A DNA stretch of 64,000 nucleotides from Calothrix sp. NIES-4101. GTDB lineage: Bacteria > Cyanobacteriota > Cyanobacteriia > Cyanobacteriales > Nostocaceae. The first letter of the stretch is position 1. Every line of letters starts with the position of its first letter. A model generated the notes under the pieces. That model was not told the DNA's origin. It worked only from the letters and a program-made list of their open reading frames with translations, and made no database searches. The stretch is from positions 3,472,001 to 3,536,000 of the forward strand of contig AP018280.1 of assembly GCA_004296455.1 (NCBI GenBank), in the 5' to 3' direction. Shown here one piece after another: positions 46,462 to 55,078 of the stretch. Made by a program: the position numbers and the translations under genes.

Positions 46462-47006
46462 GCATTAACTGAAGGGGAAAAGTGAGTTAAAATACTGAGA
46501 ATAAAAGAGCTTGGCTTTTTTATTATTAAAAATTTTTCTTTAACTCCTTTAACTTTAGCTTGCTACTTTAGGTAGTTTTGAGTAAAGTCAAAGCCAGACA
46601 TCTAGTGCCGAAGATTACAGCATTAATAGCGAACTTAGCTGTAAATTATTAGTTATATTTTAATTTGATTTTAATTTGATTTCTGGGAATCCTTCGCTCA
46701 CGCCAGCCCACAACCCATCTAAAGTACCATAAATAAATAACTTTGCCCTTCACCCATTTTTTACGGGAAAGTTAGAGAAACTTATGAATACAGACCAAGT
46801 AACTAATCAGTAGTTAGTTGCAATTTCACAAAAAGTTTGGATTATAAAGTCTCAAATCCTTGCTGGTAAAGGCTTTTCTCGGAAAAATTATTTTCAACTA
46901 GCTTTTTGCTTGATTAAACTTATAGATTAGCGATCGCTTTACATTCCTTTTAATTTTTTTTGTATTTTTTTTGTATTTCTTCTAAATTTACTTCCCCTTA
47001 AGTGTA
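46462..47006. other. Divergent spacer between LysM-M23 and HtrA genes
   Basis: This 545-base region must carry both promoters. It contains T-rich tracts just before the HtrA start (TTTTTTTTGTATTT twice) and one HIP1 site. No operator was recognised. Confidence 0.5.
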
Positions 47007-48230
47007 ATGACTATGAAGTTATCCCTGAAGCAGCTTGCCACATATTTCTCTTTGGTGACGATTGGTGGCGTATTTGGTGGTGTTGCAGTTTTATTTGCCA
47101 GTTCTGTTTTGATACCCCAAAAGCGATCGTTTCAGGAATTAAAAAGTGTAACGCTGGCTTCTGTTCCTGAAACTATTGTCTCTCCTAAGGTTGGTGGTGT
47201 AATTGGGGCGATTAGTGATGATAATGTTAATTTTGTCACTTCTGCCGTTCAGCGTACTGGCCCAGCAGTGGTAAGAATTAATGCTACCCGTAAAGTTCCT
47301 AATCCCATTTCTGATGCCTTTAAAAATCCACTGCTCAGAAGGTTTTTTGGTGAAAATGAGGAACCCATACCCCAAGAGCGGATTGAGCGGGGTACAGGTT
47401 CTGGTTTTATTTTGAGCCAAAATGGTCAATTACTCACCAATGCCCATGTGGTGGCTGATACTGATACAGTTCAAGTAACACTGAAAGACGGTCGCTCTTT
47501 TGAAGGGAAAGTGGTAGGAGTCGATCCAGTTACAGATGTGGCGGCGGTAAAAATTGAAGCTGACAAATTGCCAACCGTCAAATTCGGGAATTCGCAAAAC
47601 TTAATACCTGGACAATGGGCGATCGCAATTGGAAATCCTCTTGGTTTGGATAATACAGTTACAATAGGTATCATCAGCGCCACTGAACGCACCAGCGCTC
47701 AAGTAGGAGTTCCCGAAAAACGAGTTAGCTTTATTCAAACCGATGCGGCAATTAACCCAGGCAACTCTGGAGGGCCACTTCTAAATTCTCAGGGTGAAGT
47801 CATTGGGGTAAATACAGCTATTCGCGCCGATGCACAAGGACTAGGTTTTGCAATTCCGATTGAAACAGCTGCCCGGATTGCGAACGAATTATTTACCAAA
47901 GGGCGTGTCGAGCATCCTTTCCTAGGAATTGAGATGACCGATTTAACCCCAAATAAAAAGCAGCAAGTTAATCAAGAAAATAATCTCAAAATTAAACAAG
48001 ACACCGGGATTCTAATTAAGGGCATTGTCGATAATTCCCCAGCCCAAAAGGGTGGCTTGCGTCGTGGCGATTTAATTCTCAAAGTGAATCGCAAACCTGT
48101 AAAAACAGCAGCCCAGGTGCAAAAGATGGTTGAATCTAGTTCTGTAGGTGACATTTTAGAAGTAGAAGTCAACCGTTACGGAGTGATTCAAACATTCAAA
48201 GTCGCCTCAGGTGCTTATCCAGCCAGGTAG
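47007..48230 (+). CDS. HtrA/Deg-family serine protease with PDZ domain
   Basis: This is a 407-residue S1C protease. An N-terminal membrane segment (about 12-35) anchors it. The catalytic triad is H147 in TNAHVVADTD, D177 in DPVTDVAAVKI and S254 in PGNSGGPLLN. One PDZ domain (about 300-400, with GILIKGIVDNSPAQKGGLRR) follows. It resembles HhoA/HhoB/HtrA of cyanobacteria, which degrade damaged proteins in the periplasm or thylakoid lumen. Which paralogue it is cannot be decided here. ATG codons at residues 1 and 3 are both possible starts. Confidence 0.95.
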   Translation: MTMKLSLKQLATYFSLVTIGGVFGGVAVLFASSVLIPQKRSFQELKSVTLASVPETIVSPKVGGVIGAISDDNVNFVTSAVQRTGPAVVRINATRKVPNPISDAFKNPLLRRFFGENEEPIPQERIERGTGSGFILSQNGQLLTNAHVVADTDTVQVTLKDGRSFEGKVVGVDPVTDVAAVKIEADKLPTVKFGNSQNLIPGQWAIAIGNPLGLDNTVTIGIISATERTSAQVGVPEKRVSFIQTDAAINPGNSGGPLLNSQGEVIGVNTAIRADAQGLGFAIPIETAARIANELFTKGRVEHPFLGIEMTDLTPNKKQQVNQENNLKIKQDTGILIKGIVDNSPAQKGGLRRGDLILKVNRKPVKTAAQVQKMVESSSVGDILEVEVNRYGVIQTFKVASGAYPAR

Positions 48231-48333
48231 TTAATGGTTAATGGTGAGTGATTTGGTTAATTATGAGTGATTTGATCAATCAATAAATAATTACCTACAG
48301 CCATTCACCAATTACCCACTATTACCCATTAAT

Positions 48334-48681
48334 TTAGTGACTATTATTCAAATTGTCTAAATCCATTCGTTGCTCCATCTGGCGCAGAAAATATCCCGTC
48401 ATCATCGCCGATGCTAGCATTCCTGCTAAATTTTCGCGATCGGTAGTAACTTGGACGCTGAAATTTTCCGCAGGTAGCATTCCTACTAGCCCTTGGACAT
48501 TTTGGGAAATAATTTGCTTAATTTCTGGACTGACAGACTGGGCGACACGCGCTAAAACGTCAGGCGACTGGTGTTGGAGATACTTGAGTAACTGGTTGGG
48601 ATGTTCCTCAAAGCTCTCGTTCAGAAGCTCGTTTGGGTGTTCATCGAAGTTGTCGTTTAAAAAGTTAGGGTCAAACACCAT
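48334..48681 (-). CDS. DUF760 protein
   Basis: The 115-residue protein has the DUF760 core LLKYLQHQSPDVLARVAQSV and EIKQIISQNVQGLVGMLPAE, ending LASAMMTGYFLRQMEQRM. The family is shared by cyanobacteria and plastids; plant members have been linked to stress proteolysis, but function here is not known. ATG 48681 (MVFDPNFLND) is preferred to a TTG two codons earlier. It lies between the convergent HtrA gene and scpB. Confidence 0.87.
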   Translation of the reverse strand: MVFDPNFLNDNFDEHPNELLNESFEEHPNQLLKYLQHQSPDVLARVAQSVSPEIKQIISQNVQGLVGMLPAENFSVQVTTDRENLAGMLASAMMTGYFLRQMEQRMDLDNLNNSH

Positions 48682-48810
48682 TGGCAATTTTTTAGCTTAG
48701 TTGCTAATTCTACTCTAAACCATAGCAGAAGCGTGAGACATATTACTTTAGATGGGAAAAGTAAAAAGCAAAAGGAGGAAAAAGAAATTTCTCACTCAGT
48801 ATTCCCCCTG

Positions 48811-49344
48811 CTAACTGGCTTCTGCTTGTGGTTGAAAATCTAATTCTAATTGACGTTCCTCTTGACGAGTAATAAAGGGTTGTGGGAGTTGTTCAATTTG
48901 GAAATATTGATTGAACTTGGGTGTAACTTGGAGCGAGTAGGAACGAGACTCGCCATCGCGTCGTTTCCGGACAAAACCTTGTTCAACTAGTTCTTGAACG
49001 TGCTGATAAGCCCCAGAACCACGCACGTTAATTAAATCACTTTGGCGAATGGGATTGTGAAGTGCGATCGCAGCTAAGGTTCGGAGTGCTCCCACACCTA
49101 ATTCTACCGGAATTAGCGTTTGCACCAAATCTTGGTAGTCAGAACGAACTTGCAGACAGTAACCACTGGCAGTTTCCACAACCTCCAAAGCTGTCTCTCG
49201 CCGCGCATATTCATCAATTAATTCAATTATTCCTTCTTCTGCCGTTGCGCGATCGCACGCTGCATATTCAGCAATTTCGCCTATGGACAATGGCTTGCCC
49301 TTTAAATAGAGAATCGCTTCGATTTTTGTCGCTGCTATAGTCAT
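48811..49344 (-). CDS. scpB: Segregation and condensation protein B
   Basis: The 177-residue winged-helix protein bridges the SMC ATPase with ScpA in chromosome condensation. The family pattern is visible in KIEAILYLKGKPLSIGEIAE, in ETLALAAIALHNPIRQSDL-like spacing (here RTLAAIALHNPIRQSDLINV) and in the second wing FVRKRRDGESRSYSLQVTPK. scpA and smc are not in the window. Downstream lies an array of AGTCATT repeats. Confidence 0.92.
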   Translation of the reverse strand: MTIAATKIEAILYLKGKPLSIGEIAEYAACDRATAEEGIIELIDEYARRETALEVVETASGYCLQVRSDYQDLVQTLIPVELGVGALRTLAAIALHNPIRQSDLINVRGSGAYQHVQELVEQGFVRKRRDGESRSYSLQVTPKFNQYFQIEQLPQPFITRQEERQLELDFQPQAEAS

Positions 49345-49372
49345 TGTTCTTGGTTATTTGGTCATAATTTAT

Positions 49373-49428
49373 CAGTCATTAGTCATTAGTCATTAGTCAT
49401 CAGTCATTAGTCATTAGTCATTAGTCAA
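49373..49428. repeat. Tandem AGTCATT heptamer array (eight copies)
   Basis: Eight AGTCATT-type units lie head to tail directly upstream of scpB, with one AGTCATC variant. The same heptamer also occurs in the spacer near 21005-21030. This is a short tandem repeated repeat of the kind frequent in Nostocales spacers, not a CRISPR array. Confidence 0.85.
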
Positions 49429-49622
49429 TTTGCTTTAATTAATTTTTGTTAATTAATTTGCGTAATTATTGGGTCAACAACAAATGACAAACAACATACG
49501 GTGAACGACAAACAACATATGGCAAATCGGACAAATAACAAGTGGCACGGATCATATCATTGTTTGATGAAAAGGTAAATGGTTGATGGGCAATCGGATC
49601 GAAGATTAGAGATGCCATACCC

Positions 49623-50315
49623 CTATTCTCTATTTTCCCTTCTCATTTCCAAGATAAATTCAGCGATCGCTAAATCTTGGGGTGTAGTCACTTTCAAATT
49701 CGTTTCTTCCCCTGGGACTATTTTGACTTGATAGCCACATTTCTCGAATAATGCGGCATCATCAGTGACTGCCCAGCCATTTTGCACGCCTTCAGCATGG
49801 CATTGTTTCAATAAATTTACATTAAAACCTTGGGGGGTTTGCGCCGCCCATAAATATTCTCGGTTGGGAGTATTCTGAATTACGCCACTATCATCAACTA
49901 CTTTGATCGTATCTTTGACGGGAACAGCAGCAATAAAACCAGGACAATCCAGCACTGCTTCCGCGCATCTATCGAATAAATTAGGCGTAGCTAAACACCT
50001 TGCCCCATCATGAATCAAAACCTGTTGGGCATCAGAGGGTAGAGCCTGCAAGCCATTGTAAACTGATTCTTGACGAGTAGCACCACCAGCAATGAGTTCC
50101 ACAGGCTTTTGCAAATTTAACTCTGCCAAAATTCCCTTTAACTCATCCCAATCATAGGGCTGCGAGATAATCCCAATCCATTGAATCGCTTGTGAAGCCT
50201 CAGCCGCCAGCAAAGTCCAAGCGATTAGAGGGCGCGATCGCAACATTAACAAAAGTTTATTGCGATCGCTTCCCATCCGTTTACCCATACCAGCAGCAGG
50301 AATTAGTAAATACAT
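49623..50315 (-). CDS. ispD: 2-C-methyl-D-erythritol 4-phosphate cytidylyltransferase
   Basis: This 230-residue nucleotidyltransferase couples CTP to MEP in the isoprenoid pathway. The N-terminal Gly-rich loop AAGMGKRMGSDRNKLLL and the Lys in VKDTIKVVDD are conserved, as are LIHDGARCLAT and TDDAALFEKCGYQVKIVPG. It is read leftward from a spacer with repeat arrays. Its pathway partner dxs lies about 6 kb away on the same strand. Confidence 0.97.
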   Translation of the reverse strand: MYLLIPAAGMGKRMGSDRNKLLLMLRSRPLIAWTLLAAEASQAIQWIGIISQPYDWDELKGILAELNLQKPVELIAGGATRQESVYNGLQALPSDAQQVLIHDGARCLATPNLFDRCAEAVLDCPGFIAAVPVKDTIKVVDDSGVIQNTPNREYLWAAQTPQGFNVNLLKQCHAEGVQNGWAVTDDAALFEKCGYQVKIVPGEETNLKVTTPQDLAIAEFILEMRRENRE

Positions 50316-50662
50316 AGTATTTATTGAGTAGTAGTTAAGTAGTTAATGGTTAATTTTGGGTTTTCGCATAGCGGGAGAAGTCCAGTTTCTTAGTCTTCTC
50401 CTGACTTGAAAGAGTCATTCATTATTCTCCGCGTCCCCGCGTCTCCGTGTCTCCCTGTCTGCCTTTCATGCTTGGCGATGAAATTTTTTCATCGGGACTG
50501 CCTACTCAAGACTTTGCGTCAGAGAGAAACCGGATTTTTACCAGTTTGATTCTTTGCCTAATGCCTCATTCCCCATATCCAATTCCCAATAAACCATTAA
50601 TCATTAACTATTAACCACTAACTACTAATAAAATAATGAGCGAATGAGCGTAAACAAATATT
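50316..50662. other. Spacer with C/T-rich repeat and inverted TTAATGG arrays
   Basis: The 347-base spacer contains a block related to the dispersed repeat (CTCCGCGTCCCCGCGTCTCC near 50430), a GATGAA-N5-TTCATC hairpin (50477-50493), and inverted TTAATGG-type arrays at its two ends (50331-50356 and 50584-50632). Confidence 0.55.
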
Positions 50663-51622
50663 ATGCGAGTAGTAGCCCTAGTAAGCGGCGGAATAGGCGA
50701 TCAAATTCTCTTCTTTCCGACTATCGATGACATCAAGCGCTATTACCCAAACGCGCAAATCGATGTTGTTACCGAACCCCGTTCAAAGGCTGCTTACCGA
50801 GTGAGTAAGTCAGTCTCGGAGGTGATAACGTTTGATTTTAGCGATCGCAATAGTTTGGCTGACTGGGGTAACTTAGTTGGTACAATACGCGATCGAGAAT
50901 ACGATGTTGCCATTACCTTCGGACAAAGTTGGTTAATCGGTTTGATACTTTGGTTGACGGGAATCCCTACCCGTATAGGTTTCCAAGGTAAAGGTTCAGG
51001 TTTTTTAACCCATCCAATACCTTTAAACAAGCAGCAATACGCAGCTTGTATGTACCATGATCTTCTCAAAGGTATGGGTATTAATTCACCATGTCCAGAA
51101 TTAACAGTCAATGTTCCTAAGTCTGATATTGAATGGGCAACCAATGAACAAAAACGACTAGGAATCAAAGACTCTGGATATGTGTTGATTTATGTCACAT
51201 CTAAGCAATCTGCCCAAATCAGAGGAACCAATAATATTTATCCAATTGAAAACTGGGTTCATATAATTCAAGATTTTCAACACAAACAACCAGAAATGCC
51301 TATAGTCGTTGTTGCTGAACCCAATGACGAAGTTTTTATACGCAGCATCAAAGAATCTATTCCGAATATCAAAGTTATGCTTGCTGAGAATATCGGGAAG
51401 TTAACCTCAATGATTGCAGGTGCTAATTTGATGCTATCTACTGAGAATGCCCCCATACACCTGAGTGTGGCTGTGCAAACCTACACAATTGTCTTGTTTG
51501 GTTCCACCGAACCAACTACTCTATTGCCTCAAAGCGATAAGTTCCTGGCAATTAAATCGCCTACAGGTAGGTTGGCAGATATACCAGCTACAACTGTTTT
51601 AGAAAAACTTTGGGGTGGTTAA
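50663..51622 (+). CDS. Glycosyltransferase family 9 (heptosyltransferase-like)
   Basis: This is a 319-residue GT-B enzyme. The family loop is VSGGIGDQILFFPTIDDIKR at 8-27, and the donor-binding part has IVVVAEPNDEVFIR and STENAPIHLSVAVQTYTIVL with the conserved Pro-Ile-His near position 268. GT9 enzymes add heptose or hexose to lipopolysaccharide core or O-chain. It is separate from the 1-16 kb locus and stands alone. A hairpin follows the gene. Confidence 0.9.
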   Translation: MRVVALVSGGIGDQILFFPTIDDIKRYYPNAQIDVVTEPRSKAAYRVSKSVSEVITFDFSDRNSLADWGNLVGTIRDREYDVAITFGQSWLIGLILWLTGIPTRIGFQGKGSGFLTHPIPLNKQQYAACMYHDLLKGMGINSPCPELTVNVPKSDIEWATNEQKRLGIKDSGYVLIYVTSKQSAQIRGTNNIYPIENWVHIIQDFQHKQPEMPIVVVAEPNDEVFIRSIKESIPNIKVMLAENIGKLTSMIAGANLMLSTENAPIHLSVAVQTYTIVLFGSTEPTTLLPQSDKFLAIKSPTGRLADIPATTVLEKLWGG

Positions 51623-51660
51623 ACTATCTCACCGAAAACGATTTAATTAGTTGCTATTCA

Positions 51661-51695
51661 GGCAGGCTTTTATGCCTGCCCAATCTGAATTTTCA
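51661..51695 (+). terminator. Hairpin after the GT9 gene
   Basis: GGCAGGC and GCCTGCC form a 7-bp G+C-rich stem around TTTTAT. The following sequence is T-containing but without a perfect T-run. Confidence 0.6.
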
Positions 51696-52124
51696 TTTTC
51701 CAAATTATAATTATCTTCGTTTTTCATTTTTATTTATTTATTTATTTATTTTATTTAAACCACATTTACTTAACTTATAAGCTTTTTAGCCTAATGATAT
51801 GGATAGGCTGTGCGGTTCCAAGTCTCCAAATAGGCGATCGCAAAATTACACCCATTCTTCTAAAAAAGGTAACAGATGGTGATGCAAGGACACGGAGATT
51901 TATTTTATGTGTTACCAGAGTTTGGAGAAACAATATTACTACATAGAAATAGACTTGATTAATTATATCTCAGTATAAATACAACCGAGGAATTATTTAC
52001 TACTGTCGTCTACTTAATTAAATTTCTGAAGAGAGTAGTAATATTTGAAACACTGTATATTTATGGCAAAACTTAGCTGTCAAACTAAGCTTTGTGATTT
52101 ATTACACCTCGAGGAGTATCTACA
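51696..52124. other. Spacer with reversed dispersed repeat
   Basis: This region of about 430 bases holds tandem TTTATTTA tracts near 51730-51755, the inverted copy of the dispersed repeat at 51862-51931, and AT-rich sequence before the SNase-like gene. Confidence 0.5.
51862..51931 (-). repeat. Dispersed intergenic repeat, copy 2 (reversed)
   Basis: Read on the minus strand it has TTTCTCCAAACTCTGGTAAC, then ACATAAAATAAATCTCCGTG, then ATCTGTTACC near its end. It is the mirror orientation of the copies at 44190 and 54275 and lacks the central CGCGTCCCCGCGTC block. Confidence 0.75.
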
Positions 52125-52991
52125 ATGCCAATGACTTTAATTCAGGGTAGATTCCGAATTGCCCAAACTGCTCCAGATGGAGATTCAATCCGCTTTTATG
52201 CTAACAATCCAGAACTGTGGAAAAAAATATCTCAATCAATTCGTACAAACAAAGCAGGTGGTGTACAGCTACGATTGGATGCAATTGATGCCCTAGAAAC
52301 CCATTTTTCGCCAAGGGTTGGTAGTGTCGGTACGCAGCACCAACCACTCAAATATGCCCATGCAGCCGTAGACGAGTTACTAAAATTTTTGGGATTTCAA
52401 AAATTCACACGTGGTGATCATGAAAAAATTACTTCTTCTTCTCCAGATGAGGTTCCAGGCTTTATCTTGACTCGTTCTGCCGATGTCTACGGGCGGAGTG
52501 TGGCATTAGTATTTGCGGGTGAAACCGAAACAGAAGATGGCAGTGATGTTTTTTTAGATAAATCTTCGCTGCAAAAAAGCGCAAATTGCCATTTATTAAG
52601 CCAAGGGCTAGCGTATCCAACTTTTTACTCCAAGCTGTTTCCCGATTCACGCTCTGTGATGACTGCAATCGTAGAGCAAGCACGTCAAGAAACTAGAGGT
52701 TTGTGGAGTCAAGATAAAACTAATACTGGTTTTATTTTAGAAAGCTTGGAAACTATTACCGATCGCGTTGTCATTTTACCGAAGTTGTTTCGCCGTTTGT
52801 TAAGTTATTTAGCCATTAATGATGGCGGTGTTGAACTTGATGGTTTTGTTAACTATCTGGCTGCACAGAATGACAGAATAATTATTTTACCAGATGGTCA
52901 TGTGACTGGATTTGATTATGTAGTTAAAGTTGATGGTCAACAACTTAAATTAAGTCAGCAACCTGAAGATATCATCTTTATCGAAAAATAA
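52125..52991 (+). CDS. SNase (thermonuclease)-like protein
   Basis: The 288-residue protein has an OB-fold nuclease pattern. DGDS (18-21), QLRLDAIDALETH (R50, D52, D55, E58) and YGRSVALVF (R124) line up with the Asp, Arg and Glu residues of staphylococcal nuclease. LLSQGLAYPTFYSKL and AIVEQARQETRGLW (W194) form the C-terminal helices of the domain. A roughly 60-residue insertion lies between the first and second Arg, and a separate C-terminal part (200-288) has an FHA/OB-like beta pattern that I cannot name. GAGGAG before the ATG supports the start. Confidence 0.83.
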   Translation: MPMTLIQGRFRIAQTAPDGDSIRFYANNPELWKKISQSIRTNKAGGVQLRLDAIDALETHFSPRVGSVGTQHQPLKYAHAAVDELLKFLGFQKFTRGDHEKITSSSPDEVPGFILTRSADVYGRSVALVFAGETETEDGSDVFLDKSSLQKSANCHLLSQGLAYPTFYSKLFPDSRSVMTAIVEQARQETRGLWSQDKTNTGFILESLETITDRVVILPKLFRRLLSYLAINDGGVELDGFVNYLAAQNDRIIILPDGHVTGFDYVVKVDGQQLKLSQQPEDIIFIEK

Positions 52992-53000
52992 GTTTGTCAA

Positions 53001-53044
53001 AATCAAATATCCCCGACTTTGTCAATCGGGGATATGATTTGTGG
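53001..53044. terminator. Bidirectional terminator between SNase and peroxiredoxin genes
   Basis: ATATCCCCGA (53007-53016) pairs with TCGGGGATAT (53026-53035), extended by AAATC and GATTT flanks. It sits between two convergent genes and should end both transcripts. Confidence 0.8.
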
Positions 53045-53063
53045 GAAAACTAGCCAATCAAAA

Positions 53064-53636
53064 CTAACCAACAAATGAGAGACGAGGAGCAACTTCTTGG
53101 GAACGGTCTACACCTTTAAGATAAGCTAGGACTGTGTCAGCATCAGACACCTCGAATGGGTCGATCGCACAATTATCTTCATATCCATTTTCTGCGAATA
53201 TTTTTTCGATATTGCCATCATTGACAACCATTGCATAACGCCAAGAACGCATCCCAAAACCAAGGTTGGATTTGTCTACCAACATTCCCATTTTGCGAGT
53301 AAATTCTCCGTTTCCATCAGGTAGTAAGAAAACGTTTTTTGCTCCTATTTGCTTACCCCATTGGAACATCACAAATGCATCGTTGACTGACAAACAAATG
53401 ATTTGGTCAATACCTTGTGCTTTAAATTCATCGTACAGTTCTTCATAGCGTGGCAAGTGTGTTGAAGAACAAGTGGGGGTAAATGCACCAGGAAGGGCAA
53501 ATAAAACTACTCGCTTACCACCAAAAATCTCTTGGGTTGTGCGGTCTTGCCAACGAAAAGGGTTAGGACCGGGAACAGACTCATCACGAACGCGAGTTTT
53601 GAACACTACATCTGGAACGCGGGTAACAACTGCCAT
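53064..53636 (-). CDS. Type II (Prx5-like) peroxiredoxin
   Basis: This 190-residue thiol peroxidase reduces hydrogen peroxide and alkyl peroxides. The peroxidatic Cys is C56 in [15 protein letters not shown], with another Cys at C81 (IICLSV) and one near the C-terminus ([10 protein letters not shown]) that could resolve it. No glutaredoxin domain is fused. GAGG lies seven bases before the ATG. It is divergent from the PerR-like gene, the same pairing as sll1621 and slr1738 (PerR) in Synechocystis, so it is probably under PerR control. Confidence 0.94.
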   Translation of the reverse strand: MAVVTRVPDVVFKTRVRDESVPGPNPFRWQDRTTQEIFGGKRVVLFALPGAFTPTCSSTHLPRYEELYDEFKAQGIDQIICLSVNDAFVMFQWGKQIGAKNVFLLPDGNGEFTRKMGMLVDKSNLGFGMRSWRYAMVVNDGNIEKIFAENGYEDNCAIDPFEVSDADTVLAYLKGVDRSQEVAPRLSFVG

Positions 53637-53710
53637 AGAATCCTCGTATTTAGTTAAAGAATGCGATCGCTATTTATGCAAAATTTATGCAAACATAAGT
53701 TCGTCGCTCT

Positions 53711-53731
53711 AAATCAGAGTAATTCTGATTT
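53711..53731. promoter_or_regulatory. Palindromic PerR/Fur-type operator candidate
   Basis: AAATCAGA-GTAAT-TCTGATTT is a 21-base palindrome with perfect 8-bp arms in the 177-base divergent spacer between the peroxiredoxin and PerR-like starts. Size and AT content fit Fur-superfamily boxes. It lies about 75 bases from the peroxiredoxin start and about 83 from the PerR start. Confidence 0.65.
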
Positions 53732-53740
53732 AAGAAGATG

Positions 53741-53756
53741 TCAACACTAATGTTGA
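53741..53756. promoter_or_regulatory. Second palindrome in the PerR spacer
   Basis: TCAACA-CTAA-TGTTGA, with perfect 6-bp arms, lies ten bases to the right of the 21-base palindrome. It may be a second binding site. Confidence 0.4.
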
Positions 53757-53813
53757 TTATGATAAATTATGTATTATTGGCTGATTGTGGTTAGTAGAGA
53801 AATAGACATCGGT

Positions 53814-54239
53814 ATGCAGCAACAAGCGAGTGAGATTGTCCAAGTCTTGAAAAGTAAGAAGTTGCGGGTGACTCCGCAAAGGTTTGCAGTGTATGCAAAT
53901 TTGCTGGGAAGAACAGACCATCCGACAGTTGAACAAATTTTGGCAGATTTGAATCAGGATGCACCAACTTCTTCCCAGGCAACAGTATATGCAGCACTCC
54001 AGGCTTTGCGTGAAGTGGACTTGGTGAGGGAAGTGCTGTTAGATGAAGGTATTTGTCGCTACGATGCGAATATATCGCAGCATCATCATTTTCGCTGTAG
54101 TTGTTGCGGGGCAATCGAAGATATTGATTGGGTGGCGTTTCCACCTCTCGATTTGAGTTGTTTGCGTCCAGGGTTGCAAGCTGAGAGATACGAAGTTACA
54201 GTCAAAGGCGTTTGCGATCGGTGTCAATCCCATTCCTAA
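53814..54239 (+). CDS. perR: Fur-family peroxide regulator (PerR-like)
   Basis: This 141-residue Fur-superfamily repressor has a winged helix (LRVTPQRFAVYANLLGRTDH, then TVYAALQALREVDLVREV) followed by a dimerisation domain with ISQHHHFRCSCCG. Structural zinc is likely held by C95-xx-C98 and C134-xx-C137. The His-rich HHH at 90-92 and nearby Asp residues could form the regulatory metal site whose oxidation senses peroxide. ATG 53814 gives the usual Fur-family length, and the upstream ATG at 53769 would add a 15-residue leader (MYYWLIVVSREIDIG). The divergent peroxiredoxin gene is the natural target. Confidence 0.85.
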   Translation: MQQQASEIVQVLKSKKLRVTPQRFAVYANLLGRTDHPTVEQILADLNQDAPTSSQATVYAALQALREVDLVREVLLDEGICRYDANISQHHHFRCSCCGAIEDIDWVAFPPLDLSCLRPGLQAERYEVTVKGVCDRCQSHS

Positions 54240-54274
54240 TTTGTCATTTCTAACTCCACACTCCCATGTCATGT

Positions 54275-54365
54275 CGTTTCTCTAAAATCTGGTAACACAT
54301 AAAATACATCTCCGTGTCTCTCAATCTCCGCGTCCCCGCGTCATTACCTGTTACTTTCTTTTGGG
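54275..54365 (+). repeat. Dispersed intergenic repeat, copy 3
   Basis: It starts CGTTTCTCTAAAATCTGG, passes through AACACATAAAATA and CTCCGCGTCCCCGCGTCA, and ends with CTGTTACTTTCTTTTGG. It matches copy 1 at 44190-44280 over nearly its whole length and runs up to about 12 bases before the ung ATG. Confidence 0.82.
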
Positions 54366-54377
54366 GAATTGGTATCA

Positions 54378-55061
54378 ATGGTGCATCAACAATTTCAATT
54401 TCCAATTTCTTGGCATTCTGTACTCGCAGAGGAATTTGACAAACCCTATTTTCGCCAACTCCAAGATTTTCTGGTTGAGGAGCGTCAAACTCAAACTATT
54501 TACCCACCAGAAGCGGATGTATTTTCGGCTTTTGAGTTAACACCTTATGAAGAGGTGAAAGTTTTGCTACTTGGGCAAGACCCGTATCACGATCAAAATC
54601 AAGCTCATGGTTTGTGTTTTTCTGTACGACCAGGTATAAAACCACCGCGATCGCTCATGAATATATACAAGGAACTCCAAGATGATCTTGGCTGTACTAT
54701 TCCTGAAAGCGGTTATTTGGTCAATTGGGCAAAACAAGGCGTTTTAATGCTGAATGCCGTTTTAACGGTGCGATCGCATGAACCTAATTCCCACAAAAAC
54801 AAGGGTTGGGAACGATTTACAGATGCGGTAATTAGTAAAATTAACGACAAAATTCACCCAGTAGTGTTTGTTCTCTGGGGTGGGTATGCCCAAAAGAAAA
54901 TTAAATTAATTGATACAACTAGGCATACAGTAATTCAATCCGCACACCCATCACCACTTTCCGCTCGCAATGGTTTTTTTGGAAGCAAGCCATTCTCAGC
55001 AATTAATCAAGCCTTACTGCTACATAACCAACAAGAAATTGATTGGGAAATCAAGGATTAG
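54378..55061 (+). CDS. ung: Uracil-DNA glycosylase
   Basis: This 227-residue base-excision enzyme removes uracil from DNA. The water-activating motif is LLLGQDPYHDQNQAHGL (D68), the active-site His is in AHPSPLSA, and GVLMLNAVLTVR and FVLWGGYAQKK complete the family I pattern. ATG 54378 (MVHQQFQFPI) was chosen over a TTG/GTG series upstream. The 5' end of the gene abuts a dispersed repeat, so the repeat may carry its promoter or leader. Confidence 0.97.
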   Translation: MVHQQFQFPISWHSVLAEEFDKPYFRQLQDFLVEERQTQTIYPPEADVFSAFELTPYEEVKVLLLGQDPYHDQNQAHGLCFSVRPGIKPPRSLMNIYKELQDDLGCTIPESGYLVNWAKQGVLMLNAVLTVRSHEPNSHKNKGWERFTDAVISKINDKIHPVVFVLWGGYAQKKIKLIDTTRHTVIQSAHPSPLSARNGFFGSKPFSAINQALLLHNQQEIDWEIKD

Positions 55062-55078
55062 ACATCTAATACTTTTGT

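Noticed and set aside
49373-49428. CRISPR array
   Set aside because: The unit is only seven bases with no spacers, so it is a simple tandem repeat.
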